Positions 53,521-63,420 of a stretch of DNA of 64,000 bases are shown here, piece by piece (within the stretch, counting starts at the first letter, position 1; each line of letters begins with the position of its first letter). The DNA is from Elephas maximus indicus. Lineage: Eukaryota > Chordata > Mammalia > Proboscidea > Elephantidae. The translations under genes and the position numbers were made by a program. The notes beneath the pieces were generated by a model. It made no database searches, was not told where the DNA came from, and saw nothing but the letters and a program-made list of their open reading frames with translations. The stretch covers positions 60,157,001 to 60,221,000 of the forward strand of contig NC_064826.1 of assembly GCF_024166365.1 (NCBI RefSeq), given 5' to 3'.

Positions 53521-54323
53521 TTTTTTTTTTTAATAGTTTTTATTGTGCTTTAAGTGCAAGTTTACGAATCAAGTCTGTCTCTCACATAAAAACTTACGTA
53601 CACCTTGCTGTGTAATCCCAATTACTCTCCCCCTCCACTCTCTCTTTTCATGTCCATTTTGCCAGCCTCTAACCCCCTCTACCTTCTCATCTCCCCTCCA
53701 GGCAGTAGATGCCAACATAGTCTCAAGTGTCCACCTGATCCAAGAAGCTCACTGCTCACCAGCATCCCTCTCCAACCCATTGTCCAGTCCAGTCCATGTT
53801 TGACGAGTTGTCTTTGGGAATGGTTCCTGTCCTGGGCCAACAGAAGGTCTGGGGGCCATGACCACCGGGGTCCTTCTAGTCTCAGTCAGACCATTAAGCC
53901 CGGTATTTTTAGGAGAATTTGGGGTCTGCATCCTCCTGCTCCCTCAGAGGTTCTCTGTTGTGTTCCCTGTAAGAGCAGTCATCAGTTGTAGCCGAGCACC
54001 ATCTAGTTCTTCTGGTCTCAGGATGATGTAGTCTCTGGTTCACATGACCCTTTCTGTCTCTTGGGCTTGTAATTACCTTGTGTCCTTGGTGTTCTTCATT
54101 CTCCTTTGATCCAGGTGGGTTGAGACTCATTGATGCATCTTAGATGGCCGCTTGCTAGCGTTTAAGACCCCAGATGCCACTCTTCAAAGTGGGATGCAGA
54201 ATGTTTTCTTAATAGATTTTATTATGCCAATTGACTTAGATGTCCCCTGGAACCATGGTCCCCAGACCCCTGCCCCTGCTACGCTGGCCTTCAAACCATT
54301 CAGTTTATTCAGGAAACTTCTTT
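53521..54323 (-). mobile_element. L1 LINE 3' end, antisense, 5'-truncated, with TSD
   Basis: T-run, TTTTTATTGTGCTTTAAGTG, CCTTCTCATCTCCCCTCCAG, TGAGACTCATTGATGCATCT, GGCCGCTTGCTAGCGTTTAA and TGTCCCCTGGAACCATGG. The host L2 sequence GAAGCCATTGATTTTT is duplicated at 53,510-53,525 and 54,324-54,339. About 0.8 kb and comparatively young. Confidence 0.95.
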
Positions 54324-55561
54324 GAAGCCATTGATTTTTAAGGAGGGGAGTGACATCATCTGATTTACATTTTAAGATGATGTTAGCTGCACTGTGGGGA
54401 ATGGTTTAGAAAGGGTCAAAGGAGAAATTAGGGAGACCCGTTAAGAGATGTTTGTAGAGTGCAGGTGAGAAATGATAAACACCTGTTCTAGATTGGTGTT
54501 AGTGGAAAGACTTCAGAAATATTGTGGAGAACAAGAGTTGGTGATGGTTTTATGTCAAAAGTGAGGGAAACCAAGGACTCAAGAATGACTCAGATTTCTG
54601 ACTTGATCAACTGGGTGAGTGAGTATTGATACCATTTACTGAGATGAGGAAATTTGGGGTGAGTGGGAACAGGTCTGCATAGGAAGCAGTTTAGTTTTGA
54701 ACCTGTTAAGTTTGAGATGTCTCAGAGAAAAGGCATAACCAATGCCCCTTGGGAGGAGGAAGGGGAGGGTCTCCTGAATAGAAGTGGACAGACTGGCCTT
54801 TGACAGGTGAAGTTGGTGATTGTATATTTAAGGAAAAACTAATGAGCTCAGTTGTCTGATCTTTCTTTAGCAACTTTCACCCATTTGGATGCTGATACAG
54901 ACAACAGATAGCTTAGTTCTTCCGGGACTGGAGTTTTGTCAGATGAATGTGGTGGAGAACAAGAGAGATGAGAGTTGAACAAGTCACCCTTTTCAAAGGG
55001 GTGACTGTAAGTATACACAGTGGAATCTAGGTTGGGTAAAGTGGAAAGAGAAACCAGGAGGAGGTTAATGGAGTATGAGAAAGTAGTGGGATCATAGACC
55101 AGATGTCTTTCGATGTCTAGAATTATCAGTGTGAATATTTGACTAAGATTGCTCAAAGGTTAGGAGGTAGTGCTTGGAGGTATCTTGAGTGACCCAAGAG
55201 TGACCAAGATGGAGTGGAGGCAAAGAGTCATTGCCTTTGATGAATAAGTGAAGGAAACAAGAGGTCCATGGTCCATTGGATGAAGAAGTACTGGAGAAGA
55301 ATGACAGCTATTGGGGTAAAGAGAGAGACCATGTGTGTACTGGAGGCCAAAGTCTCCAGAGATTGAGGATAAGCTAGAATTCAGTAGGTGATAGCATTGA
55401 GGATGGGGAGAGGGTATTATGAGTTGCTGTGAGCCTCAGAAGTGTTGGGTATTTGCAGGAGAGAAGAAGAATGGTTCAGATGTGCTTTGCAAAGGAAAGA
55501 CTATACCTACCTCACTCCTGACCCTGGCGAATTATATTTCCTTGATTTAAAAAGTCAAACA

Positions 55562-55760
55562 GCAACAGTTGTTTTGGAGTTGATTCCAACTCATGAGGAT
55601 CTCGTGTGTCAGAGTAGAATTGTGCTCCATAGGGTTTTCAGTGGCTGATTTTTTGGAAGCAGACTGACAGGCCTCTCCTAAGGTGCCTCTAGGAGGACTC
55701 AAACCTTTAGCCTTTTGTTTAGCAGCTGGGTGCATTACCTGTTTACAACTTGATAACCAA
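55562..55760 (-). mobile_element. AfroSINE, GTGCCTCTAGG variant
   Basis: CAACAGTTGTTTTGGAGTTG, TGTCAGAGTAGAATTGTGCT, CCATAGGGTTTTCAGTGGCT, GAAGCAGACTGACAGGCCTC and AGCAGCTGGGTGCATTACC. Same variant as 36,224-36,432. Confidence 0.87.
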
Positions 55761-56434
55761 ACAAATCAGTAGATTGTAAATGTGAAAATCTCTGAGGACA
55801 ACCCCTTAAAGTTACTGTTATCCAGTAACTAAAAAGTCCTAGGTGTTTATATGTTAAAAAAATTAGGTTCTATTTTTCAAAATTAATATAGCACAACAGC
55901 TGTCAGGCAGCTAGAGGAGTGTTAAGGAAATCCTTCTTTTAACAACTCAAAATCTTGAGGAGTCCATGTAGCTGAGTGTAATTAAATTCCTTTACCTTCA
56001 TAATACACTCTCAAGTGTTAAATGTATTTTTAGCAAGTCAAATGCCCATTCAAGAAAACTACAGTGTTGAATTTTCAAGGAGCCTATATGCTACTTAAAT
56101 TACACATTAAGATTGAACTATTAAGTTGAAGTGTCACAGTATTAAGTATAAAATGGTGTGATACTACCGTTATTATATAGCTTGAAGACTCAGAAACAAA
56201 AGAATTTCATGTTGGAAGGGACTACAGGATTCAAGTACTACTTGTCTTCCATTTTGAAAAGGAAACAAATTCGGAGAATCAAGACGATTTCTGAAGTTTA
56301 GACCTATCGTTTTGCCTGAACCAGGCCAATTAAAGAAAAAGAAAACTTTTCTATAAATGGCACTGTCTCCTCAGCTATTCAATCTGCATTATCTGTGAAT
56401 AACATCAGATGAAAAGGTAGAGAGACTTTAGGAC
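55761..56434. other. Unassigned sequence
   Basis: A weak MIR-like segment may lie at 56,210-56,290. Nothing else recognised. Confidence 0.4.
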
Positions 56435-56595
56435 CTCACTAGGCAACGTGTAGCTCGTGGAACAGCACCATGGGCATCGCCTGAGAGCTGGTGAGAAATG
56501 CAGGCTCTTGAGCCCACCCCAGCCTTTCTGAATCAGAATCCTTATTTTAACAAAATTTGATCATACTCACATTAAAGTTTGGCAGGCACTGTTCC
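56435..56595 (+). mobile_element. MER5-type hAT transposon
   Basis: TGGGCATCGCCTGAGAGCTG, GTGAGAAATGCAGGCTCTTG, AGCCCACCCCAGCCTTTCTG and AATCAGAATCCTTATTTTAA follow MER5A order, with degraded ends. Confidence 0.65.
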
Positions 56596-57039
56596 AGAGT
56601 GAGTCAGTACACTTGCACACTCTTCTGCCAGGTCAACAGGACCTATGATGCCTGGAGAACTGAAGAAAGGAGCCTCTTGTAAGAGCGAAAGAAGTACCGT
56701 CGCTGGAACATTCTGGATTTTGAATGTTTTGAAACAACAGGAACAAAGTGTGCTATACAATGGAATGACACATTTTAAGAAATAACTTTGCTTTCCCAGG
56801 AAGTGAAGAGAGGAAATTGCAAAATAGTGAGTGGACCTTCTGGCACTGTTGCTGCCTGAGTCAGAAAGAGGAAGGGACCACACATCCATATTCTTCAGCT
56901 TTCTGTATTCAAGGGAAGTTATCATCTCCCTAGTGTTACTATTATTACAAACAACAATGTAAAAATGGACACAGTTGAGGATCAAAAAGCCTCATCTATT
57001 ATCTCCAAATACCAAAATAAGTATTAGGTTGAATCCTGA
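56596..57039. other. Unassigned sequence
   Basis: A 137-codon minus-strand frame covers 56,572-56,985. It overlaps the MER5 end and has no recognisable family or splice structure, so I regard it as chance. Confidence 0.4.
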
Positions 57040-57415
57040 ATGTTTTAGTAGTTTTCAGTCTTGGATATTAAAACCAGAGCTTCAAATTGGTTCATTCTGG
57101 TTAGAAGCCCTGCTAAGAAATTTGCTTTTCTAACAAGTTCCCAGCTGATGCTAATGATTCTGCCCTAGATGTAGGAGAAATGCAAATTTCTCACCAGGGG
57201 TTCGAACCAGAATGAACCGTTTTAAAGCCCTGGTAAACCCGTGAAGATTTCTAAAAGCTGCCCAGGCTGAACCAGACCAATTAAATGAAAACCTGGTTGT
57301 TGGCGGGGGGGGGGGGGGGGGGGGGGGGGGCGTGTGTGTGTAGCTAGGCATCAATATGTTTTAAACCTCACCGGGTGATTCCAATGTGCAGCCAGGGTGG
57401 AGAACCACTGCTTTA
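57040..57415 (+). mobile_element. hAT/MER5-like sequence with inner inverted repeats
   Basis: TTTGCTTTTCTAACAAGTTC, CCAGCTGATGCTAATGATTC and the end GTGGAGAACCACTGC are MER5-like. A 14-bp perfect inverted repeat, GGTTCATTCTGGTT (57,089-57,102) and AACCAGAATGAACC (57,205-57,218), lies inside. It suggests a second, unidentified element or a composite. Contains the G-run below. Confidence 0.5.
57305..57330 (+). repeat. (G)26 homopolymer next to (GT)n
   Basis: 26 uninterrupted G, preceded by GGC and followed by CGTGTGTGTGTAG. Confidence 0.9.
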
Positions 57416-57971
57416 GTAAGTTGTTCCGGACCCTTGTGGAAGGAGACGGCCCTCAGGTTACCACCCTGCCTCCACCTACCAAAAAACAACGGGCCCCTCC
57501 ACGACTTCCATAGTGCCAAGTGGGAGTCAGCAAAACTCACGTCACACTCTTACCTGCCAGTGGGGTTTTCAGGACATCAAGAGAATTAGAGTTTTTTTAA
57601 AGAGGACATTATTAATGACAACTACTATTGATGGAAATGTTCTAAAATTAGATTGTGGTCATTGTTATACCACTCTGTAAACTTACTAACATGATTGATG
57701 TGTCCACTTAACATGGGTAAGTTTTTATGATATGTAAATTATGCTTCAACAAAGCGTTTTTTATGTTACTTGTATGCTTCAGCATTCATAATTACATCCT
57801 ATTGATTATATATTCAGGAATCCAATGCCTGTTTTCAGTTATTGGAGTGTGAACACCTAGCCAAATACCTGGTAGATAGGGCTCTATAAGACATTGGATG
57901 GGTGAGTGAATGGGGATGGCTGAGTAGATGGATAGGTAAGTATCATTACCATCTTTGTGGATTGGTCCCTG
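57416..57971. other. Unassigned sequence
   Basis: A-rich segment around 57,600-57,750 with weak L1 or LTR-like phrases. No confident call. Confidence 0.4.
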
Positions 57972-58013
57972 TCATGGATGGAATTGTGTCCCCCAAAAAT
58001 ATGTGTCAACTTG
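57972..58013 (+). mobile_element. MaLR-type LTR 5' fragment
   Basis: TGTCATGGATGGAATTGTGT, CCCCCAAAAATATGTG, TCAACTTGG match the first ~42 bp of the family at 10,788, 22,825 and 38,343. The remainder is missing. Confidence 0.75.
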
Positions 58014-58251
58014 GTGCCATTTGTAACAGCAGACATTTGTAACCTGTTATATAATGTGGCATTGAAATCAGGGAAATGGATTTCTGTAGAGGCAAGAATG
58101 CCAGGCCTGTCACAGCAGACTGTTTACACTTGAGTTACTGCAACACAGAAAAATGGTATCTGCTGGTCAATAAACATACATATCCTTACCTCAGAGTACC
58201 ATCTGCAACAAGGTTATCAGATGAGGAAATTATTCCAGTCAGGTTATAGAT
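58014..58251. other. Unassigned sequence
   Basis: No recognised repeat or gene. Confidence 0.4.
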
Positions 58252-58460
58252 GCTAAAACCAAAACAACCCACTGCTGTTGAGTCTATTCTGACTCCTAGT
58301 GACCCTGTAGGACAGAGTAGAACTGCTTCATGGTTTCTAAGGCTATAATCTTTACAGAAACAGACTGCCACATCTTTCTCCTGCAGAGCAGCTGGTGAGT
58401 TCGAACAGCCAACCTTTTGGTTAGCAGCTGAGTGCTTTACCACTGTGCCACCAGGGCACC
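58252..58460 (-). mobile_element. AfroSINE, long variant, full length
   Basis: CAACCCACTGCTGTTGAGTC, ATAATCTTTACAGAAACAGA and CCACTGTGCCACCAGGGCAC. Confidence 0.95.
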
Positions 58461-58880
58461 TTTGTAGCCACTAGTCCCAGCGTTATCTTAGACACGCTCC
58501 CTGGTTATGTTAACATCCGGTGTTATGAAGGCTCAGGTATACACAGGACACATAACTCTACTTGAGTAAGCAGGCCACACCTGTAGGGTGGATGGAGGGA
58601 TGTGTACAGGATTCTTCTCTGCTGCATACATAGGAGAAAAATGTGTGGGGATATGTTGGGAGGATATTGTTTTAATTTATTGAAGAGGATCCTAAAATTG
58701 TATTTAAGTCCTTGGGTAATAAAGTTGCTGTTTTATTAATTGAATTCCTAGACTAACCTAGATTTAACCAGAAGCCCTTTTTTTTGTTGTTGAAAATCTT
58801 CCTAACTTTAGTTGGGAGTACTTTCCTGCCCCAGTAATGGCAGTTTCATATACATATAAAATCTTGTTTGGTGATGTAAC
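58461..58880. other. Unassigned sequence
   Basis: Contains a T8GTTGTTG stretch near 58,779. No recognised repeat or gene. Confidence 0.4.
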
Positions 58881-59068
58881 CAAACTAAACCCACTGCCAT
58901 CAAGTCGATTCCGACTTATAGTGAACCTATAGGACAGGATTTCCAGGGCTGTAAATCCTTATGGAAGCAGACTGCCACATATTTCTCCCGCAGAGTGGCT
59001 GGTGGGTTTGAACCTCTGATCTTTTGGTTTGCAGCCAGGTGCTTTAACCTCTGCACCACCAAGGCTCC
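58881..59068 (-). mobile_element. AfroSINE, long variant (first of a tandem pair)
   Basis: ACTAAACCCACTGCCATCAA, GTAAATCCTTATGGAAGCAG and CTGCACCACCAAGGCTCC. The segment after AGGACAG, which should read AGTAGAACTGCCCC, is deleted. Confidence 0.95.
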
Positions 59069-59273
59069 AAAACCAAACCTGTTGCTGTCCAGTCAATTCT
59101 GACTCAGAGCGACCCTGTAGGACAGAGTAGAACTGCCCCAAATGATTTCCAACAGTGTAAATCTTGACGAGAGCAGACTGCCACATCTTTCCCCCACAGA
59201 GTGGCTGGTGGGTTTGAACCACTGACCTGCTGGTTAGCAGCTGAGCGCTTTAACCACTGCACCACCAGGACTT
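59069..59273 (-). mobile_element. AfroSINE, long variant (second of a tandem pair)
   Basis: AAAACCAAACCTGTTGCTGT to CACTGCACCACCAGGACTTC, starting immediately where the previous copy ends. It is complete, including the CTGCCCC segment missing from its neighbour. Confidence 0.95.
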
Positions 59274-59761
59274 CTTAATGACTTAGGATCTAGAAATATC
59301 TTGGAATCATATCCATGTAAAAACATTGCATACATACCAAACCTGGGAAATATCTTGGAAATTACTTGTTTTTTCATTTTTCTCATTAAAGTTCTGGTTA
59401 TGTGAGTTTTTAGAAAGCTTGGAACTAGTCTGTCAAGCTTGAGCTATAACATAACTATGTATTTCTTTTGTGAGAATTATTTGGTTGGTTCTATAAAGCA
59501 TGAACACAAAGATTCAGATTCGACTATGAAATACTAATAAATCATTTATAATTGTGATAATTTATTAACAGAATTTCAAAGAATAAATCTATATAGTTTA
59601 AATCACTACACTCATTATTGTTGGAAAATTCTTTTCAAATAAAGATACATACCAATTACCCAAGAGTTTCAGCTGAGCAACGGAATTTAATAGTGTGACT
59701 AAAGTGGATTTTAATATTCAAACGAACAGTGAATAGTGGCTGGACTGTATTACATTAGGGC
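59274..59761. other. Unassigned AT-rich sequence
   Basis: No recognised repeat or gene. Confidence 0.4.
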
Positions 59762-59950
59762 AGTTTTTCTCAAACTTTAATATGAATCAGAATCAACTGA
59801 AGGCCTTGTTAAACCACAAATTGCTAGGCCTCACTCCCAGAGTTCCTGATTCAGTAGGTCTAGAGTGGAACCTGAGAGTTTGCGTTTCTAACCAGTTTGC
59901 AGGTGATGCTGATGCTGCTAGTCTGGGGACCACATTTTAAGAGCCACTGT
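59762..59950 (+). mobile_element. MER5A hAT-Charlie transposon, near complete
   Basis: CAGTTTTTCTCAAACTTTAA, AGAGTTCCTGATTCAGTAGG, GTTTGCAGGTGATGCTGATG, and TTTTAAGAGCCACTG at the right terminus. Confidence 0.92.
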
Positions 59951-60547
59951 GTTAGGGAATGATGTTCTTGTTTCTCAAGCAGAATTGCAACTTTGCTTTT
60001 AGGGTTTTCTGAAGGGCTTAAGAACTTCCAAAAAACAAAACCAACAACAACAACAAAAAAAACCCTTTCCCCCCCGAAGAAATGCATTTATTATCATAGT
60101 ATAAGTAAATAGTTTGGTTTTGTTTGTGTAAATACCAAGAGTATTTAGGGCTTATCTTAGTGCAGCCCAAAGTTTGTGAAAGTAAAAATTGTCACCTACT
60201 TAAAGAAAATTAGAATGCAGTATTTGATATTTCATCTCCAGAATGTGTCCCTACGCTTTGAGTACTGCTTAACCTAACCTCAGATGTCTTTTGTTGCAGG
60301 GGCCTTGCTCCTGGGTGCTTTCCTCCTCTCTCATAATAGGCTTTTTCTCCAGAAGGCTTAACAAGCACTTTAACACAGCTTCCTAACGTCTACCAGAGAC
60401 ATAGTCTTCAGATTTGGGGATTTTACAGACGAATAACTTAAAAAAAAAAAAAATTGGAATCTATATAGGATTGCCAACTAAAACAACTGTCGTCTATCGC
60501 TTTCTTTTATTTTTAAAAAATGGACATGTTGACTGCCAGAAGTAGGA
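59951..60547. other. Unassigned sequence
   Basis: A-rich (CAA)n and C8 tracts at 60,036-60,075. A 3' splice-site-like GATGTCTTTTGTTGCAG precedes 60,300 without a clear exon. Confidence 0.4.
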
Positions 60548-60668
60548 GAAAAGACCTGACAATCTGCTCCCATAAGGATTACAGCCTAGGGAACCCTATG
60601 GGGCAGTTCTCTGCTCTGCAGGTTGCTATGAGTCAGAATCAACTTGACAGCACACAACAGCAGTTTTA
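60548..60668 (+). mobile_element. AfroSINE, long variant, 3' part, sense
   Basis: GACCTGACAATCTGCTCCCA, TAAGGATTACAGCCTAGGGA, ACCCTATGGGGCAGTTCTCT, GCTATGAGTCAGAATCAACT and GACAGCACACAACAGCAG. The tRNA-like 5' half is absent. Confidence 0.88.
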
Positions 60669-61744
60669 AGCTAAAATGAATCTGTAGGAGCAGTCATCAA
60701 CTTGGATTGAGGATGTTCTGTGTAGATTAGAGATGATTTTGTATATATATAAATGATTTAGATATGCATATGTAAAACTTGAATAAGAGAACATGATATA
60801 ATATTTCCTCACCGATCTTCTAGAGTAACTTTGCTCTGACCATACAATCTAGTTCTTAAATTATATGCTGATGTGAGGTTTTTCTCTGCTTTTGACTCTA
60901 AGCACATCCTGTCTTTCCTAACTGGAGTGTAAATTCCTTGAGTAATCACTAGGTGAGAACTATGCCTTCTCTTGCCCTTTACCTCTTATGTACAAAGCAC
61001 ACAGTGGTCTGGATAAATTCATGCTGGGTCACAGTAGGGTAAATTTTTCTTAGGCTTCAGTTACATCATTCCTTGGAAATGTACAATGTAAGATGTTTAA
61101 TTTTTCTTAAATTGGTAAACATCTCTCAGATGTTATCATTATTCATTTTTTATAACCCTGTTTTTCATTGCTATCATAAATAAGAACTTCAGCTCAGCTG
61201 TTAGCCAAATGATCCAGAATGCTAGATTAGCAAATTATAAACTGATGAAGTTTTACTCCAGTGCCTGAGCACTGAATAGTTTCCCATAGCTTCTGGGAGA
61301 TGAATTGCTCTTAGGTCTATGTTTAGGTGAGTCAAAGAAGATACAGACATACTTCGCAGCCCTTTTTTTTTTTTCACTCCCCACTAAAAAACATACTTAC
61401 CTTCACGGTGTCTACAGAGTCCTCATGGCTTGCTATCTGGGGTTCTTCAAGAATTATACAGTAACCAATCATGTTTTGTACATTAATAAACTTAGATCTT
61501 TGGTTAATTTTGTTTGAAAAAATGAGAAATGTTTCCATCATATTTTATCTTCTGTGTAGCTGAAACAAATGTATAATTTTGGATTTACAAAACTATCTTG
61601 AACTTAGATTCATATTTTAGCTATTTAAAGTTAGTATTGTTTTTTAAAAATATAGTTACAAGTGATATTTGGAGCTGCTAACCAGTTTTAAAATTGCACA
61701 CATAATGTTTGCACTGCAGTTTTAGAATGAACAGAGGTTAGAAG
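60669..61744. other. Largely unique DNA
   Basis: A weak L2/MIR-like segment may lie at 60,900-61,030. T-run at about 61,361-61,372. No gene recognised. Confidence 0.4.
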
Positions 61745-61965
61745 ACTCTTTTGAATCCTGGTTGTGTCATTGTAAACTGTACTATCTTAGGCAAGTCGCT
61801 AAAGTTCTCTGAGCTTCTGTTTGCTCATCTTTAAAATGGGCATAATAATATGTACTATACAGCCATTGAGAGTTAAATAAGATAATGTTATATATGAAAA
61901 CATTCTGAGTTATGAAATAGGACATAAACATAAGGTATTATATGCCTTTTAGCAGTGTAAAGATA
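61745..61965 (+). repeat. MIR SINE
   Basis: AATCCTGGTTGTGTCATTGT, TTAGGCAAGTCGCTAAAGTT, CTCTGAGCTTCTGTTTGCTC, ATCTTTAAAATGGGCATAAT and AGAGTTAAATAAGATAATG in MIR order. Confidence 0.88.
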
Positions 61966-62939
61966 GTCCATCTCTCGGATCCATCAAAGGCTAGTTTTGT
62001 TTTTTCTCTCGTGGATGCTTAAATTCCTTAAAACTAGTGAAAAGAGTCTCATTTATTAGGCTAACTTCTAATGGTAGCCAAAGCCACACCATTAAAAGAT
62101 TCCGTTAAACCTTGCCATTAGAAATAGTGTGAATAAGGCTCGAACATGTTTGAGCAGTGTCACTCATTAACACGTATGAAATACATTGTATAACGAAGGG
62201 GGAAGGGCCATATAGGTGACGCTTATTAGATCCTGATGTATTTTTACATGTTCACATTCTGATTTACAGGAGTTTTAACTCGGTTTATAATATAACTGAT
62301 GTTGTTTTCTTTTTAGTTTGAAAAGGCCTTGATGATCATGGTTTATAGATTAAAAAGATTTTACAATTCTAATATATTGGGAGATGGCTACAGTGCCTAT
62401 TCAGAAGAACTCAGGACTGGGATACAGGATACTTGGGTTGATCTGTGTGAGTCTATCCTCTCTATTCGTACTTAGATAACATATGTGATTAATGGTAGGT
62501 AAGTTGGTCACTTCACCCTTAGTTTTTGAATGGGATGACCATTGATTTTGTGACTTATGGTTCTTTTAACTACTCCTGACTCCCAAGATAACCAAAGATG
62601 TCTCCAGAGGGATGTTGACAGTTTTATCAAGCACTGCCCTGATGCCTCTGACTCCCAGCCTGGCCTGCAGGGTACATGGGAGCACTCTAAGGGAAATGTA
62701 GATAATTACCACCCTTCTGTCTTGAAAGGTGTCTCGTGAAATTAAATGTATGTACTAGATTAAAAAATGGTGAGTTTTCTACTTTCCCAGAGTCTGACTT
62801 AGACATTAAGATCACTAGGTAACTCTGAGGAGCAATGAAATGGCCAAAGAAGGAGGAATGGTTCTCTCGTATAAATACAACCATAACTCTTGCACCTCAT
62901 CCACCATACCCAAAGAATATTCCTTTTCTTAAGTTTCTT
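61966..62939. other. Unique DNA
   Basis: No repeats recognised. Holds the exon-like segment at 62,317-62,446. Confidence 0.45.
62317..62446 (+). other. Candidate internal exon (unrecognised)
   Basis: A branch-point-like TAACTGATG and the pyrimidine tract TTGTTTTCTTTTTAG precede 62,317. A strong donor CTGT/GTGAGT follows 62,446. The 130-nt segment is open in one frame only, beginning FEKALMIMVYRLKRF and continuing GDGYSAYSEELRTG. It lies 11 kb downstream of the CpG island on the strand suggested by its donor. I recognise no protein family, and such splice-like pairs do occur by chance. Confidence 0.2.
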
Positions 62940-63138
62940 ATCTGTTGCCATTGAGTCCATCCCTACTCTTAGTGACCCTATAGGACAGAGCAGAACTGCC
63001 CCACAGGTTTTCCAAGGCTGTAAATCTTTACGGAAGCACACTGCCACATCATTCTCCCCTGGAATGTCTGGTGGGTTCGAACCACCAACCTTGAGGTTAG
63101 CAGCTGAACACTTAACCACTGTACTACCACAGCTCCCA
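62940..63138 (-). mobile_element. AfroSINE, long variant, full length
   Basis: CTGTTGCCATTGAGTCCATC, GTAAATCTTTACGGAAGCAC, GGTGGGTTCGAACCACCAAC and ACTGTACTACCACAGCTCCC. Confidence 0.95.
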
Positions 63139-63184
63139 TTTAAGTTCCTTACATGCACCCAAATGATACGTGCCTTAGCTAGAC

Positions 63185-63420
63185 TACCTAGGTTCTAGTC
63201 CTGGCTCCCTCATTACACTCTCTAAGACCTTGGGCAAGTAAATTGTCTTCTGCAACTCTCAGTTTCCACACCTGCAAAGTGAGGATGGCAACAGTAGCAC
63301 CTGTCTATAGGGTTGTTTTGGGGATTCAAGTGGTTAATAAATGTGAAGTACAGGGCAGAGCTAGATCATAGTATTTACTATGTAAGTATTAGCTATTATT
63401 ACTATAACTAATTATGATTT
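63185..63420 (+). repeat. MIR SINE, well preserved
   Basis: AGTCCTGGCTCCCTCATTAC, AGACCTTGGGCAAGTAAATT, TCAGTTTCCACACCTGCAAA, GTGAGGATGGCAACAGTAGC, TATAGGGTTGTTTTGGGGAT and TAAGTATTAGCTATTATTAC. Confidence 0.9.

Larger units (their letters stand above)
52515..55435 (-). mobile_element. L2 LINE, antisense, long, split by an LTR and an L1
   Basis: Starts with the complement of the L2 3' terminus (TGCATTCAATAACAAAGAAT, GTAACAAGCACTATGCTAGG). It passes GCAAAAAGCCCAAAGGTGGG (near 52,782) and is interrupted twice. It resumes at GGAGGGGAGTGACATCATCT and GATTTACATTTTAAGATGAT (54,341 on), then CAAGAATGACTCAGATTTCT and GAACCTGTTAAGTTTGAGAT. Identity fades beyond about 54,750, so the right limit is approximate. 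Confidence 0.75.

Noticed and set aside
56572..56985. 137-codon minus-strand frame, one of the longest in the window
   Set aside because: It overlaps a MER5 end, has no recognisable family and no flanking splice signals that would define an exon.
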